A stretch of DNA of 36,544 bases from contig CAZDQL010000069.1 in assembly GCA_964507325.1 (NCBI GenBank), positions 1-36,544 of the forward strand. Direction: 5' to 3'. Positions 6,399-15,100 of the stretch are shown one piece after another. Position numbers and translations under genes: made by a program. The stretch is from CAZDQL01 sp964507325. Lineage in GTDB: Bacteria > Planctomycetota > UBA1135 > GCA-002686595. Under the pieces are notes generated by a model. That model did not search any database, was not told the origin of the DNA, and saw only the letters and a program-made list of their open reading frames with translations. Within the stretch, counting starts at the first letter, position 1. Every line of letters starts with the position of its first letter.

Positions 6399-9131
6399 AT
6401 GAACATCACGACACGCTCGCTTCTCGCGCTCGCTCTGACGGTACCCGCGGCGGCTCAGGTCCCGGTGCTCACCCGCACGCTCGACACGCCGCGCGGACCG
6501 TTGCTCGTCCGCACCGCGTCGATCGGCGCGGAGCTCCAGGATCCGCTCTCGAGCCCGACTGGAGTCGGGAACTTCATCCCACTTGGTGAGGGGGTCGAGG
6601 GAGACGCGCCAATCTCCCTCGCCTGGACTCCGGATGGCACCACCGCGATCGTCGCCTGTCGTGATTCCGACACGCTCGAGTTCTACGACGCTGCCAACGG
6701 CGCGCGCCTCGGGGGGCTCCAGGTCGCGGCCCGACCGGTCCACGTCGCGCTGACACCCGATGGACAGAAGGCTCTGGTTGCGTGCCACGACGGGGATGTG
6801 CTGGACGTCGTCGACGTCGCCTCGCAGTCGCTCCTGCACCGCATCACCGTTCCCTCCCTGCCGTACCGGGTAGTGCCGCTGTCGGATGGCGTGCGGGCCG
6901 TGGTCGGCTCGACGACGTCCGCTGCGACCAGCAAGATGGCGGTCGTCGACGTGGCGACCGGTCAGCTCCTCTACAGCTTCCCGACGACGAGCCAACGCCA
7001 CATCGGAGAGGTGTACGCTCCGTGGGTCGGGTTCTACACCGAGGCGTTCGCCGATTTCGCGGTCACGCCGGACGACACCAAGGTCGTGCTGCCTTCCTTC
7101 TTGGATTTCACGATCCGGCTGTACGACCTCTCGACCGGAGCTGAGATCGGTTCATTCAGTACTCCCTCGGCGATGCCCTCACGGGTCGATATCGCGCGCT
7201 CGGGGGCATTCGCAGCGGTCAGCTGCATGGATCCTCTGATGGGAGGGGGTGACCGGGTCGTCACGATCGACTTGGCGACCCTTCAGCAAGCCGATATCGC
7301 GGTCAGCGGGCAGCTCTTCCTGCCGGAGGTGCGCATCACGCCGGACGAGAGCTCCATTCTTGTGGGGACGTTGGGCGGGATCGAGGTGCTCGACGTGGCG
7401 ACCGGCAACACCGTCACCATGATGTTGGGCGGCCACGGCGCCGGCCCGATCGAGTTCACGCACGACGACGCCTACGCGATTGCGGCCACATGGAGCGTGA
7501 CGATCATCGACCTGGCGAGCTTCACGGCGGTCGGCGGCGTGGCCACCCCCGAGGTGCGGGTCGCCGCCGTCGACCCGACGTCGCACCGCGCGATCTCACT
7601 CAGTCCCTGCTTCGACGAGCGCCTGGTGGCCTTCACCACGGACGGTGCCCTGGCGCAGGCGACCTGGCGCAGGGCGGTGGGAGTCCCGGTCGAGGTCGAC
7701 GCCCCCTACGCGCTCGACCTCACCGGTGACGGACGGCGTGCCGCCGTCTGCTGCGTCGCGAGCGAGAACCTCGCCTACGTCGACCTCGAGACGGGGCAAA
7801 CGCTGAGCATCGTCCCAACGAGCGGTCCGTCACACGCGCTCGCGGTCAGCCCCACCGAGGAGCTGGCGGTCGCGGTGCTCGATGAGGCATCGGCGGTCGC
7901 CGTGGTGGACCTGACGAGCGGGCAGATGCTCATCGAGCTCCCCGTCACGGGCGCCCCCCGCGACGTGGCCATCTCCGCGGACGGCGAGCGCGCCTACGTT
8001 CAGAGCGCTGATGTCGGCGACGGCCGTATCGCGTTCATCGACCTCGATGGCGCGACCAGCTCGGTGTCGAGCGAGATTCGGGTCCCGGGTGCGATCGGGA
8101 GCGGCCTCTCACTCTCCCCCGACGGTACGACCCTCGCGATGCCCAGCTTCCACCAGGGCGTGACCCTCCTCGACACGCGTACCGAGACCGTGATCACTCA
8201 GTTCCAGACCACCTCGCAGGTCGAGCACCTGGCCTGGTCCGCAGACAGCACGAAGCTGGCGTGGATCAAGGACACGCACAGCCTCTCGGTCCTCGAGGTC
8301 GCGACTTCGACGCTGAGCTGGACGCCGGGAGTCGGCCTCGGCGTGGCGCTCGCAATGGACGCGACGGGCGACCACGCCTACGTGCTGTCAGGGGGCGTCG
8401 ATCCTCTTCGCGTGCGGGTCTACGACAGCACGACGCTGACCAAGGTGGCGGAGATCCCCCTTCCCGGGCCCGTACCGGCGGTCGTGGGCTTTCCCCATTG
8501 GGCGCAGGCTGTCGGAGACCAGCTCCTCTGCCTGCGAACCGAGGAGTCGGCGCGCCTCTGGCGACTCTCGATGGACGGGGCGAGCTCCGCGCTGCTCGAG
8601 AACTTCAGCATCCCCAGGGAGCACTGCAGCGACGTGGCGGTCTCCTCCGAGCTCGGTGCCGCCGTCCTGCCCACTTCGATCCACGACGACGGTCTCAGGC
8701 TCGTGGAATTCGGCGGGGAGTGGACGTCGTTCTGCGGCCCGGCGGTCCCGAACTCGAGCGGTGCGAGCGGCGAGATCGCAGTCGCGGGCACGCTGCTCGC
8801 CGGGGATCAGCCCCTCCGCCTCGAAGCGTCGAACCTGCCATTGCAGGTCTTCGGCTACTTCCTCGTCGCCGACAATCCGGGCTTTCAGAAGCCCCCGGGA
8901 AGCCAAGGGTACCTGTGCCTGGGCGGAAACGTCGGCGGCTTCATCAGCTGCGTGGGCAACACCGGAACGACCGGGCGTCTCACCTGCGAAGTGGATACGA
9001 CGGCTCTCCCGCTGAGTCCCCCCGTGGCCGTTCAACCCGGTGACGTGTGGTACTTCCAGGCGTGGTTCCGCGACAAGAACCCGACGTCGACGACCAACTT
9101 CACGGACAGCGCGCAGGTGACGTTCCGCTGA
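6399..9131 (+). CDS. Exported YVTN-type beta-propeller protein with planctomycete-like C-terminal module
   Basis: The product has 910 residues. It opens with a Sec signal peptide (MNITTRSLLALALTVPAAAQ). From about 60 to 780 it consists of repeated blades of the YVTN/lactonase type: each has a phrase such as VALTPDGQKALVACHDGD or VAISADGERAYVQSAD, followed by VVDVAT or FIDLDG. This implies one or two seven- or eight-bladed propellers, usually used for binding. The last 125 residues hold a Cys-containing domain starting FCGPAVPNSSG and ending near GDVWYFQAWFRDKNP and NFTDSAQVTF. I recall that ending from many secreted proteins of high-GC planctomycetes, where it may be a surface or sorting module (inference). 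The ATG at 6399 is chosen because the signal peptide starts there. Target unknown. Confidence 0.85.
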   Translation: MNITTRSLLALALTVPAAAQVPVLTRTLDTPRGPLLVRTASIGAELQDPLSSPTGVGNFIPLGEGVEGDAPISLAWTPDGTTAIVACRDSDTLEFYDAANGARLGGLQVAARPVHVALTPDGQKALVACHDGDVLDVVDVASQSLLHRITVPSLPYRVVPLSDGVRAVVGSTTSAATSKMAVVDVATGQLLYSFPTTSQRHIGEVYAPWVGFYTEAFADFAVTPDDTKVVLPSFLDFTIRLYDLSTGAEIGSFSTPSAMPSRVDIARSGAFAAVSCMDPLMGGGDRVVTIDLATLQQADIAVSGQLFLPEVRITPDESSILVGTLGGIEVLDVATGNTVTMMLGGHGAGPIEFTHDDAYAIAATWSVTIIDLASFTAVGGVATPEVRVAAVDPTSHRAISLSPCFDERLVAFTTDGALAQATWRRAVGVPVEVDAPYALDLTGDGRRAAVCCVASENLAYVDLETGQTLSIVPTSGPSHALAVSPTEELAVAVLDEASAVAVVDLTSGQMLIELPVTGAPRDVAISADGERAYVQSADVGDGRIAFIDLDGATSSVSSEIRVPGAIGSGLSLSPDGTTLAMPSFHQGVTLLDTRTETVITQFQTTSQVEHLAWSADSTKLAWIKDTHSLSVLEVATSTLSWTPGVGLGVALAMDATGDHAYVLSGGVDPLRVRVYDSTTLTKVAEIPLPGPVPAVVGFPHWAQAVGDQLLCLRTEESARLWRLSMDGASSALLENFSIPREHCSDVAVSSELGAAVLPTSIHDDGLRLVEFGGEWTSFCGPAVPNSSGASGEIAVAGTLLAGDQPLRLEASNLPLQVFGYFLVADNPGFQKPPGSQGYLCLGGNVGGFISCVGNTGTTGRLTCEVDTTALPLSPPVAVQPGDVWYFQAWFRDKNPTSTTNFTDSAQVTFR

Positions 9132-9167
9132 TGTGGATGGACTTGTCAACCGCCTGAGGGCTCGGCT

Positions 9168-9857
9168 TCATGGACTAGCTGTTTCCTTGGTGAGTTGATC
9201 TGGAGCGCCCCGCGTCGCCAGCAGGGGACCCGCGGCGGAGATCGCACCGCCCGAGCCGACGCCGAAGTACGTTCCCGGCCAGTTCTCGACGAAGTCGCAG
9301 CTCTCGAGCACCACCGACAGCGCGCCGGGCTCGGCGCGCAGCCCGCCACCATCCCGCCCGAGCGGGCAGCCGTTGCCCTCGAAGCGCACGCCCTTCGCCG
9401 AGAGGGTGGCATCCTGGTCGACGTGGACGCCGCCGCCGGCGCCAGCACCCTGGGGGTGGTCGACCTGGTTGTACCGGATCCGACCACCGAAGAGCACCAC
9501 GCCGGCGTCGCGCACGAAGAGGCCTCCCCCCTTCGCCGCCGTGTTGCCGGAGAGATCACAGTCCCTCAGCACCGGCGCCGCTCCTCCGTACACCGCCACG
9601 CCCCCCCCGTACCAGGCGTCGTTGCCGCGCACCTGCGTGTGCTCGATGCGCGGTGCAGCCCCGTCGATCCAGATCCCACCACCGACGGGACCCGGGGCGA
9701 AGCCCACCGGCGTGCCGCTGCCTCCGACGAGCTTGAAGCCGCGCAGCACGCTGCCCGCTCCCTCCCCGCTCTCGAAGATCACGACGCTCCCCCCACCGCC
9801 GGCGTCGATGATCGGCCGGCTCGACGCGCCGCTCCCGTCGATCAGGAGCGCCTTCAT
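9168..9857 (-). pseudogene. Beta-helix repeat protein fragment lacking its N-terminus
   Basis: The frame encodes 229 residues of a right-handed parallel beta-helix of the pectate-lyase/polymorphic-outer-membrane type. Repeated Gly-rich turns include GSVLRGFKLVGGSG, GGGIWIDGAAPRIEHTQV, YGGGVAVYGGAAPVLRDCDL and AKGGGLFVRDAGVV. There is no signal peptide; the frame starts inside the fold at MKALLIDGSGASSRP, and the C-terminus (ATRGAPDQLTKETASP) no longer looks like beta-helix. The ATG at 9857 has an apparent Shine-Dalgarno (GGAGGAG), but these bases are the reverse complement of conserved codons of the IS91 transposase remnant. So the gene was cut where the transposase sequence begins, and translation here may be accidental. 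A matching N-terminal half lies at 16453-16602 on the same strand. Confidence 0.75.
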
Positions 9858-10051
9858 GGGCCGAGCTCCTCCGCCGGGTGTTCGCCATTGATGTGTTCCG
9901 TTGCCCCTGCGGAGGCCGTCGCCGTGTTCTCGCCGCGGTCACCCAACCCGGCCCCATCCGCGCCATCCTCCGCCACCTCGGTCTGCCGCACGCCGCGCCA
10001 CAGCTCCCGCCGTCACGAGCGCCGCCGATCCTGCCGTTCGAGATGACCTGA
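9857..10051 (+). mobile_element. IS91-family transposase, C-terminal remnant
   Basis: In this frame 64 codons to the TGA at 10049 read WAELLRRVFAIDVFRCPCGG, then RRRVLAAVTQPGPIRAILRH and LGLPHAAPQLPPSRAPP. The WAELLRRVFxIDV-x-x-CP-x-CGG zinc-ribbon stretch, an I-x-x-IL-x-HLGLP helix and a Pro/Ala-rich RAPP tail are the standard end of IS91/ISCR-type HUH transposases (family knowledge). The catalytic HUH and tyrosine motifs are missing, so the element is dead. The 5' end of the fragment coincides with the start of the beta-helix fragment on the opposite strand. No element terminus could be assigned downstream. Confidence 0.8.
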
Positions 10052-10349
10052 TCCCTTCCCTGCCCCACGTGCCCGCACCCTCCGTGTGCTCACGTTCCGG
10101 GACCGGTCTGCCCCAGCCACCCCGCCTGCACGGTTTCGGCGCTCCTCGGCGCACCCTCGGTGGTCTTCGGGCACGTTCCGCCCCCTTCCCAGGGCCTCAT
10201 CGCCTCTCGGATCGCCACCGCAAACTCCCTGGTTCACTCCATTCGAACCCGAAGCACGCCGCGCAACTGCCCGTTCTTTCGCCTATTCGCAAACGCGCGG
10301 GTGTGCGCGGGGATGATCGGGGTGGAGTCGACAAGGCGAGCGGGGGACA
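10052..10349. other. Gene-free stretch after the transposase remnant
   Basis: No reading frame in these 298 bp has a plausible protein, start site or recognisable motif. By position it should contain the right end of the IS91-type element and the junction to the glycosidase promoter, but I cannot identify the ends by eye. Confidence 0.6.
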
Positions 10350-10378
10350 TTGTCTGCGGGATGGGCGGCGAGTAGCCT
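10350..10378 (+). promoter_or_regulatory. Candidate sigma70 promoter of the (alpha/alpha)6 glycosidase gene
   Basis: TTGTCT (10350-10355) and TAGCCT (10373-10378) are exactly 17 bp apart. A start at about 10385 would give a leader of roughly 33 bases with a strong Shine-Dalgarno (GAGAGGGGAG) just before the ATG at 10418. Confidence 0.5.
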
Positions 10379-10417
10379 CGGTGGCCTTTGCATCACCCGT
10401 TCCCGAGAGGGGAGCCC

Positions 10418-11995
10418 ATGAACTCGACCATGCCGTGCTGTCTGCTCGCCTCCGTTCTTCTCGTGACCGCGTCGTTCGGGGCGGAGACGGCGTCGGAGAC
10501 GGAGTCCGTGGCGCAGGCGAGGGCGTCTTCGGCGATCGCCGGTCACTCGCTCGACAAGGTGCATCGCTGGCTCCACGAAGTGGCGCTGCCCCGGATCGAT
10601 GGGAAGACGGGGCTGTACATCGCCGATGGTCATTGGAACTACCGGGACACCGCGGCGGACTGCTACCCCTTCCTGACCTGGGCGGCCTGGGTGGTGGACA
10701 AGGAGGCCCTGAACGGTCCGGTGCGCGGCGTGCTGCACGCGGAGCGGGCTTTGTGCAACGTGCGGGGGAACATTCCCGCTCCCTTCGATCTCAAAGCTGG
10801 TCGACCGCGGGAGATCGAGGACGATGAGCTGGTCTACCAGGCCTCCGAATACGTGAAGGACTGCCTCATCGCGATCGTGGAGATCACCGGGCGCGACGAG
10901 TGGTTCGATCGAATGCGAGCCATCGAGGACGACTTGTGGCGCCACGCGGACGTCGAGACGCCGTTCGGAATGATCCCCTCCACCAACATCGAGGTGAACG
11001 GCGAGCAGCTCCAGGCGCTGGCGCGCCTGTACACGATGACGGGGGACGAGAAGTACCTCGCCTGGGCGCTGCGGCTGGCCGATCACTATCTGGCCGACGA
11101 GGAGTTCGTCCCGACCCGCTTGCGGGACCACGGCTGTGAGATCATCGGTGGGCTCGGCCTGCTGCAAGCGGTCCTCACGACCCACCGTCCCGAACGGGCG
11201 GCGGCCTACGGCAGACAGCTCGAACGCATCTACGACACGATCCTCGACCGGGGCACGCTCGAGGACGGAATGATGTACAACGTCCTCGACAAGCCCAATA
11301 GCGGCATCAGCGATGGCTGGGGCTACAACTACGTGGGCTACCTCTGCTACGACATGGCCATGGGGGCCCGGGCGTACACAGCGCACATGGTGGCGACGCT
11401 GAGCAACCTGCTGGATCCGAGGTACGAGAACTACCCCTGGGAGGGCGAGTCCATCGACGGCTACGCCGATTCCATCGAAGGCGCCATCTACATGTTGAAC
11501 CGCCTGCCCGTCGCCGCGGGATTCGAGTGGGTCGATCGCGAAACGAGGAACAACCTCGTGGACCATCCCACGCGTCTGGAGAACGGCGAGCTCTGGGGGA
11601 CCATGAAGCTCCAGGCCAACGGCGTACGGACCACCATCATGCATGCGCTCATGCACACACGGGGCATCGTCGCGCGCCCGTGGCAACCGGGGCTGAGACT
11701 CGGAGCCGCCGAGACCGAGAGTGGAGTCGTCGTGATCGTATCGTCGGATGCCGACTACGAGGGCCGGCTCGAATTCGACATTCCTCGCCACCGGATCTAC
11801 ATGGGATTCGAGAAGGACTGGCCGCGCATGAACACCCTGCCCGAGTGGTTCACCGTCGAGCTGGATGGCCGCTACATCGTTCGTGAGAAGGGATCCGAGG
11901 ACCTTCGCGAGCTCACCGGGCGGCAGCTGCACAACGGGCTGGCGATCGAGATCCGGGCGGGGCAGGCACTGACCCTGACGATCACCTCGAGCTAG
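10418..11995 (+). CDS. Exported putative (alpha/alpha)6-barrel glycoside hydrolase
   Basis: The product has 525 residues, with a signal peptide (PCCLLASVLLVTASFGAETA). The body looks like an (alpha/alpha)6 toroid of the six-hairpin glycosidase superfamily: aromatic and acidic helix ends recur (DGHWNYRDTAADCYPFLTWA, EVNGEQLQALARLYTMTGDE, NSGISDGWGYNYVGYLCYD), and the phrase LARLYTMTGDEKYLAWALRL is typical of such barrels. The last 90 residues resemble a beta-sandwich. Unsaturated uronyl hydrolases (GH88, GH105) and other uronidases share this fold, so action on uronic-acid oligosaccharides is plausible, but I cannot assign a family. The ATG at 10418 has a strong Shine-Dalgarno; a TTG ten codons upstream is less likely. 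Its neighbour is the rhamnosidase fusion 125 bp downstream, which has its own candidate promoter. Confidence 0.7.
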   Translation: MNSTMPCCLLASVLLVTASFGAETASETESVAQARASSAIAGHSLDKVHRWLHEVALPRIDGKTGLYIADGHWNYRDTAADCYPFLTWAAWVVDKEALNGPVRGVLHAERALCNVRGNIPAPFDLKAGRPREIEDDELVYQASEYVKDCLIAIVEITGRDEWFDRMRAIEDDLWRHADVETPFGMIPSTNIEVNGEQLQALARLYTMTGDEKYLAWALRLADHYLADEEFVPTRLRDHGCEIIGGLGLLQAVLTTHRPERAAAYGRQLERIYDTILDRGTLEDGMMYNVLDKPNSGISDGWGYNYVGYLCYDMAMGARAYTAHMVATLSNLLDPRYENYPWEGESIDGYADSIEGAIYMLNRLPVAAGFEWVDRETRNNLVDHPTRLENGELWGTMKLQANGVRTTIMHALMHTRGIVARPWQPGLRLGAAETESGVVVIVSSDADYEGRLEFDIPRHRIYMGFEKDWPRMNTLPEWFTVELDGRYIVREKGSEDLRELTGRQLHNGLAIEIRAGQALTLTITSS

Positions 11996-12041
11996 GAGTC
12001 CATCCCTGGGGAGAGTGGCCTTGCGAGCAGGGGAGGGGACG

Positions 12042-12070
12042 TTGCCGAGGGATCGTGTGATGCGTAGGCT
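12042..12070 (+). promoter_or_regulatory. Candidate sigma70 promoter of the esterase-rhamnosidase gene
   Basis: TTGCCG (12042-12047) and TAGGCT (12065-12070) are exactly 17 bp apart. Transcription would start near 12077, 44 bases before the ATG at 12121. The layout copies the promoter at 10350-10378, including a TAGnCT -10 box followed by CGG. Confidence 0.5.
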
Positions 12071-12120
12071 CGGGAAACCGCTCGAAGTGTCTATCCCCAC
12101 CGTCGGCTACCGTTCCGAGC

Positions 12121-15100
12121 ATGCAGCAGCGAATCCTCACCGTCGTTCTGGCGGCGGGCGTCCTTCTCACGAATTCCACGGAGCTCCTGACCGCCCAGAC
12201 CAAGGACCTGCCGCGTCCGGGGCAGGTCTTCGCCGTCGACGAGCGAACCGCGTTCGTAATCGAGCCACCGGCTTCGGCCAGACGGGCCGGGCGAATGCCC
12301 TGGGTGTGGTACGCCCCGGTCCTGAAGGGCTTGCCCGGTGAGGAGGAGGCGTGGATGTTCGACCGCTTCCTCGCGGCGGGGATCGCCGTCGCGGGGATCG
12401 ACGTCGGCGAGTCGTACGGGAGTCCGAAGGGGCGGGCGAGCTACCAGGCCCTGTACGAGCATCTGACCACCGAGCGGAACTACGCTGAGCAGCCGATCCT
12501 GCTCGCGCGGAGCCGCGGCGGATTGATGCTCTACGGCTGGGCGGTCGAGCATCCCCGGTCCGTCGGCGGTATCGCGGGGATCTACCCGGTCTGCGACGTG
12601 GAGAGCTACCCGGGGCTGCCTCGAGCGGCGCCCTCGTTCGAGATGACGGTCGAGGAGCTGACGGCGCGGCTCTTCGAATACAACCCGATCGATTGCCTCG
12701 CTCCACTCGCCGAGGCGGGCGTGCCGATTCTGCACCTCCACGGCGATCGAGACGGAACCGTCCCCCTCGACGAGAACTCCGCGGAGCTGGGCCGACGCTA
12801 CGAGGCCCTGGGGGGATCGGTGGAGATCTTGGTGATCGAGGGCCGTGGTCACGACATGTGGAGCGGCTGGTTCCGGTCCCCGGAGCTGACGGACTTCGTC
12901 GTCGAACGGGCCTCGAAGGTCTCGGCCGCCGACTTCGCCCTGGCGGCGGTCACGACGAGCTCGATCACGGACGCGCAGGGCCTGGAAGAGGGATTCCGGA
13001 ATCCGCCCCGCAGCGCCGGGGTGCGCTGCTGGTGGTGGTGGCTCAACAGCAACGTGACAAAGGAGGCGATCACTCGCGACCTGGAGGCGATGGCGGAAAA
13101 GGGATTCAGCGGGGCGATGATCTTCGACGCGCATGGCGCCAACCAACGCGGCAATGCCAACGTTCCCAACGGACCCAGGTTCGGCAGCGAAGCGTGGGCC
13201 GAGCTGTACATGCACGCTCTGCACGAGGCCGAGCGCCTGGGGCTGAAGGTCGGGCTCTCCATTCAGAGCGGATGGAATCTCGGCGGACCGGGCGTGACGC
13301 TCGATGACAAGGCCAAGCAGATCACGTCGTCGGAGATCAGGATCGATGGCCCCGCCGAGATCTATCAGAAGCTGCCGGTTCCCCCGGCGAACTACGACTA
13401 CTATCGCGACATCTGCGTGCTGGCCCTACCGAGCAAGCAGGCAACCGGCAACGTGCCGTTCACGATCGCGGCGAGCACCTCGCAATCCGGGTTCCCCGTC
13501 CAGCGTATCGCAGACGGCAAGGGGGACACGTTCTGGGTCAGCCGCGGCACGGAGGCCGGAGAAGGCCCCACGCCGGATGCGCCGGAGTGGATCGAGTTCT
13601 CGTTCGATGAGCCGGTGGTCATCGCCGGATTGCGCTTGGAAGGGCGGAAGGGATACGGCCCGAAGGCATGTCGCCTGCGGGCCATGGACACGAAGCAGAC
13701 GACCCCTGCGTTCGAGCTGCAGGATGGCGACAACACGATGGCCTTCGATGCGATCCAGGGGCGGACGATTCGCCTGGTCTTCGAAGGTGCCTATGACCCC
13801 AGACACCCCGACGCGCCCCGCAATGTCCAGGTGGTGAGTGCGCGGCTGCTGGACGAGGATGGGCAGAGCTTGACGTTCGGGGCATCCCGCCCGCCGATCA
13901 GCAACCTCACCGCCAAGACGGGGGCGAAGGAGCTGGGAGGGTCGGCGCCGGACTGCCGCTTCCTTCTGAACGACGTCCCCGGCGTCGACGGCGAGGAGGA
14001 TGCGGCGCTCGACGAAATCATCGACATCACCGGCCGGGTGAGCGAAGACGGCACGCTGCAATGGAATGCCCCGGCGGGGACGTGGACGGTGATGCGCATC
14101 GGCTACACGCCGACGCGCGCGCATGTTTCGACGTCGAGTGACAACTGGCAGGGCCACGTCCTCGACTACCTCAGCAAGGAGGCCTTCGACCGCTACTGGT
14201 ACGACGTGGTGGACCCCCTGCTGGAGAGAGCAGGCCCCCTGGCGGGAACCGTGCTGACGCAGCTGGAGACGGACAGCTGGGAGTGCGGCGGGATGAACTG
14301 GAGTCCCGGATTCGCCGAGGATTTCGCGCGGTACAACGGGTACGACGTCATCGAGTACCTGCCGGTCGTCGCGGGCAAGATCATCGAGAGCCGCGAAGCC
14401 AGCAACGCCTTTCTCGCCGACTTTCGCAAGACCATCGCCCATTGCGTCTCCGAGAACCACTACCGGACCTTTGCCGCGCATGCCGCCCGATACAACCTGG
14501 GCATCCAGCCGGAATGCTCCGGCCCCCACGCGGGTCCGATCGACGGGATCAAGAACTACTCGCACAGCGATATCGTCATGAGCGAGTTCTGGGCGCCGTC
14601 GCCACACCGGCCCAATCCGCCGAATCGCTTCTTCGTCAAGCAGGCCTCCTCGGCGGCGCACATCTACGGCAAGCGATTCGTCGGCGCGGAGGCCTTCACC
14701 ACCATCGGGCCGCACTGGAACGACCTGCTCTGGCATGCGCAGAAGCCGTCGATGGATTACGAGTTCTGCGAAGGTCTGAACATGGTGTTCTTCCACACCT
14801 TCACCTGCTCGCCGAAGGAGATGGGGCTTCCCGGTCAGGAGTACTTCGCGGGCACGCACGTGAACCCGCAGGTCACGTGGTGGGAGGAATCCGGAGTGTT
14901 CATGGACTACATCAACCGCGTCCAGTTCCTCGTGCAGAGGGGGGCGTTCGTGGCGGATGTGCTCTACTACTACGGAGACCACGTGCCGAACATCGCCGTC
15001 AACAAGGGATTCAACCGGGCCGGCTCGCTGCCTGGCTACGACTACGATGTGACCAACGAGGACATCCTGTTGCGGCTGAGCGTGGCCGACGGCCGCATCG

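Noticed and set aside
10052..10349. Small open frames after the transposase remnant as genes
   Set aside because: They are Arg/Pro-rich in all frames, without start signals or recognisable motifs.
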